A stretch of 55,773 bases of DNA from Sphingomonas sp. Leaf10 (lineage in GTDB: Bacteria; Pseudomonadota; Alphaproteobacteria; Sphingomonadales; Sphingomonadaceae). Under the pieces are notes generated by a model. The model was not told the DNA's origin. It ran no database searches and saw only the letters and a program-made list of their open reading frames with translations. A program made the translations under genes and the position numbers. Location: NCBI RefSeq assembly GCF_001421245.1, contig NZ_LMKE01000009.1:66532-122304 (forward strand), in the 5' to 3' direction. This document shows, one piece after another, positions 15,600 to 24,154 of this stretch. Numbering within the stretch: position 1 is the stretch's first letter; each line of letters begins with the position of its first letter.

Positions 15600-17881
15600 G
15601 CCTCGGCCGCGTCCGCGCGCTTGTTATGGCTCAACCACCAGCGGCCATCGTCGCCGACCAGCACATAGGTCGCGGCCGTCGACACGGTCAGCGCCACCAC
15701 CTTGCCGTCACCGGCCGGAGTGCCGATCGTCGCGGACCGGACCCAGCCCCGATCCCACCAAAGGTGCGAGGGCGAGGTCAGCGGGCGACCAGCGACGGCA
15801 CACAGCGGGCTGGCAAAAGTCCGTGCCATCGTGACCTGATAGGCGCCCCAAGCTGGCGTGCCCGCTTCGCCCTCGCGTTGCGCCCACACCCACATGCCTG
15901 CCTCGATCCGGCCGGCCTCGATCGTATCGCCCGGCCCCGTGCGGTCGGCATTCGCCAGCAGGATGCGCGCGGTGACGATCGGGCATCCGCCGCCGCCATA
16001 GCCTCCACCGCCATCGCCGCCGGGTGGTGTCGTCGTCGGCGGGAAGGTGCCGTCGGCGTTGGCCGTCGTCCATTCACGGACGATGACGTAGCGGGTGGAC
16101 GCGACCTCGGCGAGCGCGGGCGAGGAGACGGCGACGAACGCCTCCGCCTCGAAATCCCACAGCACCATATAGGTCGATGCCGGATCGACCCCGCTGATCG
16201 TCTGCGCCGGAAAGCTGAGGGTGCGGCCGTCGTCGATCGTCGCGTTGAACGCCTCGATCGTGATCGTCGTATCGTCGCCGTCGACCGGATAGGCGACGGA
16301 CTGACGGATGATCAGATAGGCCGCGCGCGGCGGCGCGGACGACGGGACCGCTGCGTCATAGGCTTCGGTCCCGCCCAGCGCCGGGGTCGGCGGCGCGGTC
16401 CCGGTGCGGCCGAGCGCAAAGGCGTGCTTCGACGGCGTCTCGCCGCGCAGGATCAATTCGACGGTCATGCTGACCGGATCGAACGTCCGCCGCAGCACGA
16501 CGCATGGTTGCTCTGTCAGGCCATCGTCGGGTAGATCGACGATCAGCAGATCGCCCGGCCCATACCGCCGCAAGCGCGGCTTGCACGTCAGGACAATTTC
16601 GCCGAGTTCGCGCGCGTCGAGCAGTTCATAGGCGGCAAGCTGCGCCGCCTGATCGGCGTTATCGACCAACACATATTCGCGCTCATCGCCCTTCTCTTCG
16701 CCGTCCTCCTCCACATAGGCTGCGATTGTAACCGGAGTGGAGGGGACCATCTCCCACTTGTGGTCGGGTGACCGATACTTCGGTGTCAGCGTGTTGACCC
16801 GCTGTTCCCAGCCCTGCATCGTGCCGGCCTCGACTTCGTCATTCGCGAGGTCCGCTTCGGTGATCGTGTCGAGCGCGACGCGCGGTGCCGACAACTTCAG
16901 GCCCAGCAGCCCGCCGACCCAGCACCGCTCGGCACCGCCCGCTTGCAGGATGCGCTTCAGATTGGCGTCGCGGTCGCCCGGCTCGCTGATGACGCCATCG
17001 ACCGTCCAGCCATTGGCGTCGCAGACATTGGCGAGCGCGACGAAATCAGCGACACGAATGCCGTCGATCGGTATCCCGACCCCGAACGTCTTGAGATAGG
17101 CAGCGGCCGGATTGGTTTCGTCGCGCTCCCATGTGCCCAGCGCATAGCGCAGCCCGTGCAGGCCGGGGCAGCGGGTCCACTCCCACGTTGCCTTCGCCGC
17201 CGCAAACGCTGCCTTGTCAGACGGATTGGCCCATCGATGCGCGCCGTTTCCGCCGGGATAGGTGCTGTCCTTACGCGGGTCATACGCCTTCACCCCGCGC
17301 CATACCGCTCCGGTTGCCGGGATGCCGGCCGAGAAGCGCTTGCCATCCTCATCGAACCGCAGACACCACGATATCGCCGCATAGCTGGACAGGCCGTAAT
17401 CCGGTCCCCAACCCGGTGCCGTCGTCCAATGGACCGGCAGCGCCTGCGGCTCCGGCGTCTGCCCCGCCTGATGGTACAGGTACAGGTGATTGGCGGCATA
17501 GCCGGTAGCGGCATTACCCGACAGGCCGACTTGCACGAAATCGAGATACGGCGCGACGAAGCCTTCGACCGGCCCCGCGCCAGAATAGACATCGACCATC
17601 AGCAGATACGGATTCTCGACCCCGCCGACCTTGCCGCCATAGCCGGTCCAGTGCCGGCGGTTGCCGGCATAATAGGTCTCGCCGATCAGGTACGGGCGGG
17701 GCTGGTTGGCCCCGATCGTCGTGCGATTGGACTGCCCGGTCTGGGCGGGCGGCTTCTTGGCGGTCAGCTGCGCGCCGACATTGGCCGCGACCGCCACGAT
17801 CGCCGCGATGGGTTGATGTGGACCGGGGATCAGCGCGGCGACGCCTGCGATCGTGCCAACGACCTTCAAGGCTTGGCTCAT
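15596..17881 (-). CDS. Tail-tip/host-specificity protein (gpJ-like) ending in a Hint domain
   Basis: The 761-residue protein starts at MSQALKVVGTIAGVAALIPG (ATG 17881, four-base overlap with the gene before). Its body resembles gpJ/TipJ tail-tip proteins that assemble around the tape measure and contact the receptor. After a glycine-rich linker near 618-632, residues 633-753 look like a Hint (hedgehog/intein) domain: Cys633 followed by a strand, then TIEAGRIEAGMWVWA, block-B-like LTSPSHLWW, and a C-terminal LTVSTAATYVLVG...WLSHN ending in His752-Asn753, with eight residues after it. This suggests self-processing or crosslinking of the tail tip. The tail-tip assignment is firm on context; Hint is from motif order only. 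Confidence 0.85.
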   Translation of the reverse strand: MSQALKVVGTIAGVAALIPGPHQPIAAIVAVAANVGAQLTAKKPPAQTGQSNRTTIGANQPRPYLIGETYYAGNRRHWTGYGGKVGGVENPYLLMVDVYSGAGPVEGFVAPYLDFVQVGLSGNAATGYAANHLYLYHQAGQTPEPQALPVHWTTAPGWGPDYGLSSYAAISWCLRFDEDGKRFSAGIPATGAVWRGVKAYDPRKDSTYPGGNGAHRWANPSDKAAFAAAKATWEWTRCPGLHGLRYALGTWERDETNPAAAYLKTFGVGIPIDGIRVADFVALANVCDANGWTVDGVISEPGDRDANLKRILQAGGAERCWVGGLLGLKLSAPRVALDTITEADLANDEVEAGTMQGWEQRVNTLTPKYRSPDHKWEMVPSTPVTIAAYVEEDGEEKGDEREYVLVDNADQAAQLAAYELLDARELGEIVLTCKPRLRRYGPGDLLIVDLPDDGLTEQPCVVLRRTFDPVSMTVELILRGETPSKHAFALGRTGTAPPTPALGGTEAYDAAVPSSAPPRAAYLIIRQSVAYPVDGDDTTITIEAFNATIDDGRTLSFPAQTISGVDPASTYMVLWDFEAEAFVAVSSPALAEVASTRYVIVREWTTANADGTFPPTTTPPGGDGGGGYGGGGCPIVTARILLANADRTGPGDTIEAGRIEAGMWVWAQREGEAGTPAWGAYQVTMARTFASPLCAVAGRPLTSPSHLWWDRGWVRSATIGTPAGDGKVVALTVSTAATYVLVGDDGRWWLSHNKRADAAEA

Positions 17882-18288
17882 AGCCGCCACGCCGCGACGA
17901 CATCTGTCATCGCATCCTTGACGTTCGCGAGCCATTCCGCACCGGCATGGTACATGAACAGCGTGCCGCCGCCGTCCGCGACGGCCAGCGCGCCCAGCCC
18001 ATCTTCGCTCGGCACCATTGCCAGATCGCCGACCCACATCTGCGCCGGCACGATGCGCGGCAACATCGTGTCGAGCAGCGACCCGATATCTTCATGCCCT
18101 GTCGCCGCCAGTGCGCGCCGCGCGCCGACCGCCGACTGGAAACGGGGGATCGACGGTGGTCGATGCCCCATGGCCCGCATCTGGGCGCGCGCGAGGTGAA
18201 TGCAGGTGCCGCCGTTCCACCCGAACGGGCGGCGGCGGAACCTGTCGACGACCACTGCCGTAGCGACCGCGCGGTCGTGCAGGTTCAT
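17878..18288 (-). CDS. Tail assembly protein (DUF6950-like, possible NlpC/P60 relative)
   Basis: A 136-residue protein starting MNLHDRAVATAVVVDRFRRR at 18288; the longer ORF is a shadow. The FGWNGGTC...LARAQMRAMGH segment places a cysteine at a helix start and VGDLAMVP resembles the GD-(L/V) strand of NlpC/P60 peptidases, which sit at this position in many siphophages. It overlaps both neighbours by four bases. A role in tail-tip assembly or peptidoglycan cutting on entry is plausible; the catalytic His is not certain. Confidence 0.7.
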   Translation of the reverse strand: MNLHDRAVATAVVVDRFRRRPFGWNGGTCIHLARAQMRAMGHRPPSIPRFQSAVGARRALAATGHEDIGSLLDTMLPRIVPAQMWVGDLAMVPSEDGLGALAVADGGGTLFMYHAGAEWLANVKDAMTDVVAAWRL

Positions 18289-18842
18289 GCGCCCTGCACC
18301 CCGCGCGGCGGCGCCTTCACGCCCCACGCCACGTCGATATCCATGCCGACCGCGTTGTCGTGCCCGCGCTCGCCCGGAAACACGCGCTGATGCGCGGCGG
18401 TCGACATGGCGTTGCCGTCGTTGCGCACCAGCAGCCGCTGCGACCGCGTAACGCACACCATGTCGAGCGACCGGGTGCCGGTGTTGCGCTTCAGCACCGT
18501 CTTGTCTGTCTGCCAGTCGGCCATCAGGTCCGGCGACCCGATCAGCGTTCCCGTCGTCGGGTCCACTTCCCCAATCCACATGCGCAGCCGCGCGCCCTGA
18601 TACCCCGGCCGCGACAGGTCGATCGCTGCCGAAATGTCGCGGGGCAGGAACGTGACGGTGCCGGCGGGCAGTTCATCGCCGGTCCCTTCGGTCAGCGCCT
18701 CGAATCCCGCGACCGTGCCGAACGTGTCGTCGTCGGACTGATAGGTCTCGCCGCCGAACACTACGAAGCCGCCGTCGCACAGCAGCACATCACGGCCCGG
18801 CAGTTCGAGCTTCATCAGGCCGACCAGCGTAATCCGCTCCAT
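18285..18842 (-). CDS. Minor tail protein, uncharacterised
   Basis: The 185-residue product (MERITLVGLMKLELPG...) is beta-rich with a Cys in LLCDGGFVVFGG. It belongs to the module of small tail-tip proteins between the tape measure and gpJ, equivalent in position to lambda L/M or GTA gp12-14 genes. Four-base overlap downstream and one-base overlap upstream show translational coupling. It may be in the DUF2163 group, but I am not sure. Confidence 0.7.
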   Translation of the reverse strand: MERITLVGLMKLELPGRDVLLCDGGFVVFGGETYQSDDDTFGTVAGFEALTEGTGDELPAGTVTFLPRDISAAIDLSRPGYQGARLRMWIGEVDPTTGTLIGSPDLMADWQTDKTVLKRNTGTRSLDMVCVTRSQRLLVRNDGNAMSTAAHQRVFPGERGHDNAVGMDIDVAWGVKAPPRGVQGA

Positions 18843-19018
18843 CAGTCGAACCGCAACTCTTCGCCGTCGACGATAAAGCGTACCGTGAGTTCGGCACCTT
18901 CGGTCGTTTGGTGCAGGTCACATAGGACCTGCTTCCCAAGCACTTCGCCGTTGTCCGCACAAAGCATCATTGCCTTGCCGCCCGCGACGATAGGCGCATC
19001 CACTATCTTGATGATCAT
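18842..19018 (-). CDS. Small tail-module protein of 58 residues
   Basis: This frame (MIIKIVDAPIVAGGKAMM...FIVDGEELRFD) fills the gap between two tail genes. Its ATG overlaps the upstream stop by four bases (ATGA), and its stop shares one base with the next start (TGATG), so it is almost certainly translated. It appears to be a single beta-rich domain with two cysteines (CADNGEVLGKQVLC). Function unknown. Confidence 0.75.
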   Translation of the reverse strand: MIIKIVDAPIVAGGKAMMLCADNGEVLGKQVLCDLHQTTEGAELTVRFIVDGEELRFD

Positions 19019-19602
19019 GCCGCCTCCTCGATCGTGAATTGAATTTCGCTGCGATGGTCCACCGCCAGCCCCCAGGCGAATTCGTCGCCGTCAACCAGCC
19101 CTTCGATCATCGGCCGCGCCAGATGAACCCGGCACCCGTCCGCGAAAGGCCGACGCAGCATGGTATCCTCGACCGAAAGCACCGCCCGGCCGTTGCCATC
19201 AGCGACGACATTCGCGCCGACATTGTGCAGGTAATGCTGACCGTCACTGTCCTCGATCGATAGCCAATACCCTTCCCGGATCGCCACGTTCGGGAAGAGG
19301 CCGCGCACCGCCAGCAACGATCCGGACTGTCCCGAACCGTCGACCACCGCCGGCCCGCACAACGACTGGTCGATCGACAGCAGTGGATACGGCATTCGCA
19401 ATCCCTGCCGCTTCGCCCGGATCAGCCGCGACACAACGACGCGCGCATCGACCTCGAACAGCGGCGGCAGCGTCACCGCCAGCTTGTAATGACTGCCGAG
19501 CCGGTCGACACGGATCGCGCTCGCGCCGCGCAGCACGCCGCCGCGATCGACAAGCGCCGGCGTGGCGCCGTTCGGCGCGATATGATCAGGAAGCGTCTGC
19601 AT
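19015..19602 (-). CDS. Distal tail-type protein, uncharacterised
   Basis: The 195-residue beta-rich protein lies directly after the tape measure in the order of transcription, where distal tail (Dit/gpM-like) proteins are encoded. It starts MQTLPDHIAPNGATPALVDRG, and its ATG shares one base with the tape-measure stop. No catalytic motif is seen. Confidence 0.7.
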   Translation of the reverse strand: MQTLPDHIAPNGATPALVDRGGVLRGASAIRVDRLGSHYKLAVTLPPLFEVDARVVVSRLIRAKRQGLRMPYPLLSIDQSLCGPAVVDGSGQSGSLLAVRGLFPNVAIREGYWLSIEDSDGQHYLHNVGANVVADGNGRAVLSVEDTMLRRPFADGCRVHLARPMIEGLVDGDEFAWGLAVDHRSEIQFTIEEAA

Positions 19603-22600
19603 TACAGCGCCTGCCGCGCCCGCATCTGCTGGCGCGCGGTCGCCGCGCGCGTGGTGCGGATCGAGACGTTACCGCTGATCGCCTCGACACGCGATTCGAA
19701 CGTCTTTCCTTCGCCCACGATCAGTTCGACAACGGGCGGCGCACCGCGTCCGCCGCGCAAAGCTCTATTCGGATGGATCGTGCCGGCGCTATCGGGCACG
19801 AACGGTTCCGGTCCATGTTCGCCGACCATGTACCAGTTGCCCGGTCCGACCCGGCCGCCCGACGCCTTGCCGCCGCCGAAACCGAGCTTGGAAAACACGT
19901 TCCAACCCTTGCCGAACAGCCCGCCCAAGCCGCCAAAATTCGGACCCATATCGATGGATTCCCCGGTTGAGACCAGACTGGCACCGCCGCCCTTGGCACC
20001 GCCGAGCAGCCCGCGCAAGAAACCGCCACCAGCATCACCACCGCCGCCCAGCATGTTTGCCAGCGGCTTGATCAACTGTTGCTGCACCACGATGCGCACC
20101 AGATCGCGGATGATCGACGATGTCATGTCGCGGAACGACTTCGCCAGATCGTCCGCGCCCATCACCGCATCGGCCATCCAGTCGTTCAGCTTTTCGAACC
20201 CAGCGACCTGAATGCTCTCGATCGATTCGTTCACCGCCGCCGCCGACCGGTTCAGATCGCGGCGATAGGCGTCCATCGGACCTTCGTTGTCCCGTTCCGC
20301 CTGTTGCTGCCGCTGACCATAGATCGCGTCGAGTTGGTCCTTGCGGGCGCGTGCGTTCGACCATGCTGTGCTGGACGTGGCTTCCGTGGCCATGATCAGA
20401 TCAAGGTCCGCTTCCTCCTGCCGACGTTGCAGATCAAGCAGTCGCAACGCTGCCGCCCGTCGCGCGGACGCGCTGTCGGCAAGGTCCATTTCGGCCCGGA
20501 CGGTTTCCTGCGCAGCTTCGTTCGACGCCTTGCCCAGATCGTACCGTTCCTGCGCCAAAGCCGCCGACCGCCGCTGTTCGGCCAACCCCTCTTTCTGCGC
20601 CAGTTCGCCTTCCTTGGCCGCGATCAGCGCCGCACGCTTCGCCTCGTTCAGACCATCGTCGAGCGCTACCGACCGCGCATAGGAGGCGCGCTCTTCCTCG
20701 ATCGCCGCCATCTCCGCATCGTACCGTGCAGTGATTGCGCCGGTCAGGTCGGCGGTCGCTTCCAGCGTTGCCACCCGGATGCGACCCAGTTCATCCTGAT
20801 ACTGGGCCTGCTCGCGCGCACGGTCCTCGGCGGTCTTACCCTTTGGCCCGCTCGAACGGTCGGACTTCGGACTATCGCCGCCGCCGAAGTTGGGATTAGA
20901 CGTGCCGGTGTCCTGCGCCGTGGCATTGCGGATATCGGCGATGATCCCGCGCACGCCTTCATTGTAGGTCTTTACGACCTCCATCTGGCCGCGCAGATCA
21001 GCTTCCGCTTGGGCGATCCGGTCATCGGCGCGCTGACGCATGGACGAACCGACCGCACCCGGCGCGGTGCCGCCCTGCGCTGCGGCGATTGATTCGATCG
21101 AGGCGCGCTCCGCTTTTGCACGTGCCAAAGCCGCGCGAGCCTTCACCATATCGGCAGCGGCAGCTTTCAGTGAAGCGACGGCTTGTTGACCATCGGCCTT
21201 CGCCTTGGCGATGAGTTCCTTGCGCAACTGACCCGTCGCGGTTGCCAGTTGCAACGACCGTTCGCGGGCTAGGTCCAAGGTCTTGTTCGCGGCATCCTGC
21301 GCCTTGCGCACAGCATCCGATGCAGTCGCCGTCCGGAACAGCAGCGGCCACAGCAGTGTCAATAGCGAGATGGCGACCCCGAGCGGCCCGGCAAGCGCGA
21401 TCAGACGCGTACCGAGCATTCCCACCATGGTTGCGGCACCGGCCTGCAATGCGAGCCTGCCCATCAGGCTGACGACCAATCCCATGGGATTGATGATCGC
21501 GGCGAGGGCAACAGGGATGGCGCCCAGACGAAGCGCAAATAACGGCAGCGCCATCTTCGACAGCGTGACCATGGCGATCAGCACCGGGCCGAGTGATGCA
21601 GCGAACAGGCCCGCGGCAATCCACGCGTAGTGGAACGCGGCCGGCAGATCGGCCAGCCATTGCAGCCCGGCAGCAGCAGCGTTCTTGACCGCCGCGAACA
21701 CCGGCAGCAGGACTTGCCCCAGCTTGATTGACAGGTTCTCGATCGCGGTCGCCAGTCGCGCGCTGGCGGCGGCATCCCCTTCGAGCAGAACCGCCATCTT
21801 TTGATCAGCGGTCACCTTGTTGATAGCCCCGCGATAGCGCTCGATGCCGGCGGCACCTTGGTTCATCAACGCGATGGCAGTCCGCATCCCGTCCGAGCCG
21901 AACATCGTCGTAAGCGCGTCACGGCGTTTCTGGTCTGAAAGTCCGCTCAACTTTTGCCGCAGGATTTCCGCGACCTCGGTCAGCGGCTTTGCCTTGCCGG
22001 TGGCGTCGAAAAACTCGATGCCGAGTTGCTTCATCATCCCGGCGGCTTCCTTTGACACCGGGTTCAGGCTGGTCAGGAACGTCTTGAAGCTGGTGCCGGC
22101 GTCCGACCCGCTGGCGAAGGTCGACGCGGTTGCTGCCAGCGCAACGTTCAAATCCTCGAACGGTACGCCCAGCCCGCCGGCAACACCGCCGGCCTGACCG
22201 ATCGCGAGGCGATAATCGTCGAACCCCATCTTCGACACGTCGAGCGCACCAGACACCTTGTTGACGATATCAGGCAGATCGCTGCTCGTTTTCGTGAACT
22301 GGGCGAGGATGTCGGTCGTCAGGTCCGACGCGCCCGCCAGTTCCGTCTGCCCGACCACCGCGAGCCGCATTGCTGCCGTCAGGCCGCCGTTCAGGATCGC
22401 TGCCGCCGACATGCCGTTCTTGGCCAGCATCTCGATCGCGCCGGCCGCCTCGATCGAACTACGGCCCATCGCCGGCCCCAGCTTCATTGCCGTATCGGAT
22501 AGCTGCTGTAGCTGGGCTGGCGAGGCGTCGAGCATTGCCGCCTGCACCCGGTTCATTGCGGTCTCGAAATCGGCCGCCGTATCCTTGCTGCGCTTGCCGA

Positions 22601-22871
22601 CCAGTGCCAATGGCACCGTAATGCCGGCGGTCAGCGCCACACCCGCGCGCGTCACTTTCTGACCGACCGACGCAACCGCTTCGCCCGCCTGGATCATGGC
22701 GGTATTGATGCGGTCCGCCGCGCGCTCGACCGCATTGCCCATGCTGTCGGTCGAGCGTTCCAGATCCTGTTCGGTCTTTTTGGCACGCGCACTGGCGGCC
22801 TTCATGCCGGACTCGAACGCAGCATCCTTCACGCTCATCGAGGTGACAAGCGAGGCGATAAGCTGCTGCAT
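19602..22871 (-). CDS. Tail tape measure protein
   Basis: At 1089 residues this is the longest product of the element and sets the tail length. It has a TP901-like core near residues 70-420 (AGVALTAGITVPLALVGKR, MLAKNGMSAAAILNGGL, repeated helical segments), hydrophobic helices around 415-520 that suit membrane passage during DNA entry, and long charged coiled coils at about 520-900. The C-terminus has GEHGPEPFVPDSAGTI, a segment common in tape measures. By the usual rule of about 1.5 angstrom per residue the tail would be roughly 160 nm. Confidence 0.93.
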   Translation of the reverse strand: MQQLIASLVTSMSVKDAAFESGMKAASARAKKTEQDLERSTDSMGNAVERAADRINTAMIQAGEAVASVGQKVTRAGVALTAGITVPLALVGKRSKDTAADFETAMNRVQAAMLDASPAQLQQLSDTAMKLGPAMGRSSIEAAGAIEMLAKNGMSAAAILNGGLTAAMRLAVVGQTELAGASDLTTDILAQFTKTSSDLPDIVNKVSGALDVSKMGFDDYRLAIGQAGGVAGGLGVPFEDLNVALAATASTFASGSDAGTSFKTFLTSLNPVSKEAAGMMKQLGIEFFDATGKAKPLTEVAEILRQKLSGLSDQKRRDALTTMFGSDGMRTAIALMNQGAAGIERYRGAINKVTADQKMAVLLEGDAAASARLATAIENLSIKLGQVLLPVFAAVKNAAAAGLQWLADLPAAFHYAWIAAGLFAASLGPVLIAMVTLSKMALPLFALRLGAIPVALAAIINPMGLVVSLMGRLALQAGAATMVGMLGTRLIALAGPLGVAISLLTLLWPLLFRTATASDAVRKAQDAANKTLDLARERSLQLATATGQLRKELIAKAKADGQQAVASLKAAAADMVKARAALARAKAERASIESIAAAQGGTAPGAVGSSMRQRADDRIAQAEADLRGQMEVVKTYNEGVRGIIADIRNATAQDTGTSNPNFGGGDSPKSDRSSGPKGKTAEDRAREQAQYQDELGRIRVATLEATADLTGAITARYDAEMAAIEEERASYARSVALDDGLNEAKRAALIAAKEGELAQKEGLAEQRRSAALAQERYDLGKASNEAAQETVRAEMDLADSASARRAAALRLLDLQRRQEEADLDLIMATEATSSTAWSNARARKDQLDAIYGQRQQQAERDNEGPMDAYRRDLNRSAAAVNESIESIQVAGFEKLNDWMADAVMGADDLAKSFRDMTSSIIRDLVRIVVQQQLIKPLANMLGGGGDAGGGFLRGLLGGAKGGGASLVSTGESIDMGPNFGGLGGLFGKGWNVFSKLGFGGGKASGGRVGPGNWYMVGEHGPEPFVPDSAGTIHPNRALRGGRGAPPVVELIVGEGKTFESRVEAISGNVSIRTTRAATARQQMRARQAL

Positions 22872-22894
22872 TCAAACCCCCTTCGTGAAAACGA

Positions 22895-22922
22895 AAAGGG
22901 CGCCGCAATCGCGACGCCCTTT
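22895..22922 (-). terminator. Terminator between the lipoprotein insert and the tape measure
   Basis: On the minus strand AAAGGGCG and CGCCCTTT form an 8-bp stem (internal pairing extends it) followed by TCGTTTT. It lies 53 bases after the lipoprotein stop and 24 before the tape-measure start, so it insulates the tail operon from the insert, or must be read through by late transcription. Confidence 0.65.
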
Positions 22923-22974
22923 CGGTTGGCCAATCTGGCCGTGAGTAGTGATCGGTTTCAGTTGTTCCGGATCA

Positions 22975-23364
22975 TTACCGAACGGGTCGCTTGAGGCAGC
23001 TTGTGCTGCCACCACGCTTAATCGTTTCGGCACATTCCAAGGCTCGTTTAGTCGCGGTATCCATGCAAATTTTAAACGAATCCTGAAACTCTTTCGTATC
23101 AGGATCGTCAGCATGCGTTACGATGCCATCTCGATATGAGAACCACTGAAAACCAGTGAACCCGCCGAATCCGTTCCGGGCATTGACCCGTCCACATGCG
23201 GTTTTTTCGGCAGGATTGATGGTGACATGCTCGAAGCGCGCAGAATCTGGCTCTCGAAGAGATTTTCGAACACTCTGCTCGACAGCCGTTTGGAAAGCGT
23301 CGTCCGAAGAGCTCGAAACACTGCACGCGCCTAAGCAAGCAACCAGCAATATGACGATTCGCAT
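22975..23364 (-). CDS. Predicted lipoprotein inserted in the tail operon (moron)
   Basis: A 129-residue protein with a short lipoprotein signal (LLVACLGAC; Cys10 or Cys14 lipidated). The mature part has the block TACGRVNARNGFGGFTGF, found in small lipoproteins of many Proteobacteria, and a C-terminal pair of cysteines. Its base composition is noticeably lower in GC than that of the flanking tail genes. It is flanked by gaps of 65 and about 100 bases and followed by its own terminator, whereas neighbouring genes overlap. This is the pattern of a moron; surface or periplasmic exclusion is possible but unproven. Confidence 0.8.
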   Translation of the reverse strand: MRIVILLVACLGACSVSSSSDDAFQTAVEQSVRKSLREPDSARFEHVTINPAEKTACGRVNARNGFGGFTGFQWFSYRDGIVTHADDPDTKEFQDSFKICMDTATKRALECAETIKRGGSTSCLKRPVR

Positions 23365-23429
23365 TGCGCCCTCGAACGGTTGGTGGCTGCCAACCTAACA
23401 ACTCAATCCTAACAGCATCAAACTAGAAA

Positions 23430-24154
23430 CTACCGACGCCGCTCGACCTTCCTGATCGTCATCGGCACGCCCGCCGCACGCATCGTCTCGAACACGGCAA
23501 GCTGTTCCATCGGGGTCTGCCGGCCTCGCTTTTCGCGACCGAGCATCGCTTCAGCGTAGTGCGAAAAGCCCCGCAGATTATCCACACGGGCGAACCGTTC
23601 GGTCGCCCACGCACCGTATAGCACCCGCTCCCGATCGCGGCGGAGCGCGTCAGCCGCACCCCGCATGGCCGCCCCGTACGTCGCCTGACACTGGTCCCAG
23701 AACGACGACGGCGGAAACCCCGCCGCCGCCCATGCCCGCTCTAGGGCTTCCCAGTCGGTCGGCGCGTACGGGTCGACGGCTTTTTTGGCGCCAGGCCGCC
23801 CTCCTCGACGACCCGATCGGCGGCAGCGGCGATGGCGGTACCGATAATCTCGCCGAACCGCTTGAACCCGAGGTCGTCGATGATGTCGTTGACCTCTGCC
23901 ATACCGACGCCCGGATGATGCTTGGCGAGACCATGAAGGGCGAACGACCGCAGGGTGCCGATGCGCAGATCGCGTGCCGCTGCCGCCATCTTCGCCTTGT
24001 CGTCGACATCACCCAAGCCGACCGACGGCATCGCGTCCTGAAGGATCGCGAAAAACCCCTTGTCGTGCTCTTCCTCCAACGCGCACTGGGCCGCGGTTCC
24101 AATGAACAGCGTCCAGCGCGCGCCCATGGCGTCGAACGGGACTTCTCCACGCAT
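23430..24154 (-). CDS. Tail assembly chaperone long form (gpGT-like, -1 frameshift)
   Basis: Translation starts with the gpG-like gene at 24154 and slips back one base at A-AAA-AAG (23786-23780). Reading then continues in the -1 frame through AVDPYAPTDWEALERAW...WDQCQATYGAAMRGAADALRR to the stop at 23430, giving about 241 residues. The conventional ORF beginning at 23666 is just the tail of this extension; it has no need of its own start. In lambda and many siphophages the short and long chaperones coat the tape measure and recruit tail tube protein. The short form is listed separately. Confidence 0.8.
23741..24154 (-). CDS. Tail assembly chaperone short form (gpG/GTA gp10-like)
   Basis: The 137-residue protein (MRGEVPFDAMGARWTLFIGTAAQCALEEEH) resembles the tail assembly chaperones of alphaproteobacterial phages and gene transfer agents. 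Its ATG shares one base with the tail tube stop (TAATG). The frame ends with PSTRTRRPTGKP and a TAG at 23741, shortly after the slippery heptamer. It lies between tail tube and tape measure, the canonical position. Confidence 0.85.
   Translation of the reverse strand: MRGEVPFDAMGARWTLFIGTAAQCALEEEHDKGFFAILQDAMPSVGLGDVDDKAKMAAAARDLRIGTLRSFALHGLAKHHPGVGMAEVNDIIDDLGFKRFGEIIGTAIAAAADRVVEEGGLAPKKPSTRTRRPTGKP
23780..23786 (-). promoter_or_regulatory. -1 ribosomal frameshift site A AAA AAG
   Basis: On the minus strand the codons CCA AAA AAG supply an X XXY YYZ heptamer in the correct zero-frame register. The -1 frame is open for 117 codons beyond it, and the zero frame closes 13 codons later. Confidence 0.85.

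Noticed and set aside
16943..18199. A 418-codon plus-strand frame opposite the tail-tip gene
   Set aside because: Low-complexity antisense shadow of the minus-strand tail genes.
23430..23666. Independent 78-codon gene
   Set aside because: Its frame is continuous with the -1 frame of the tail chaperone and it has no Shine-Dalgarno; it is the end of the frameshift product.
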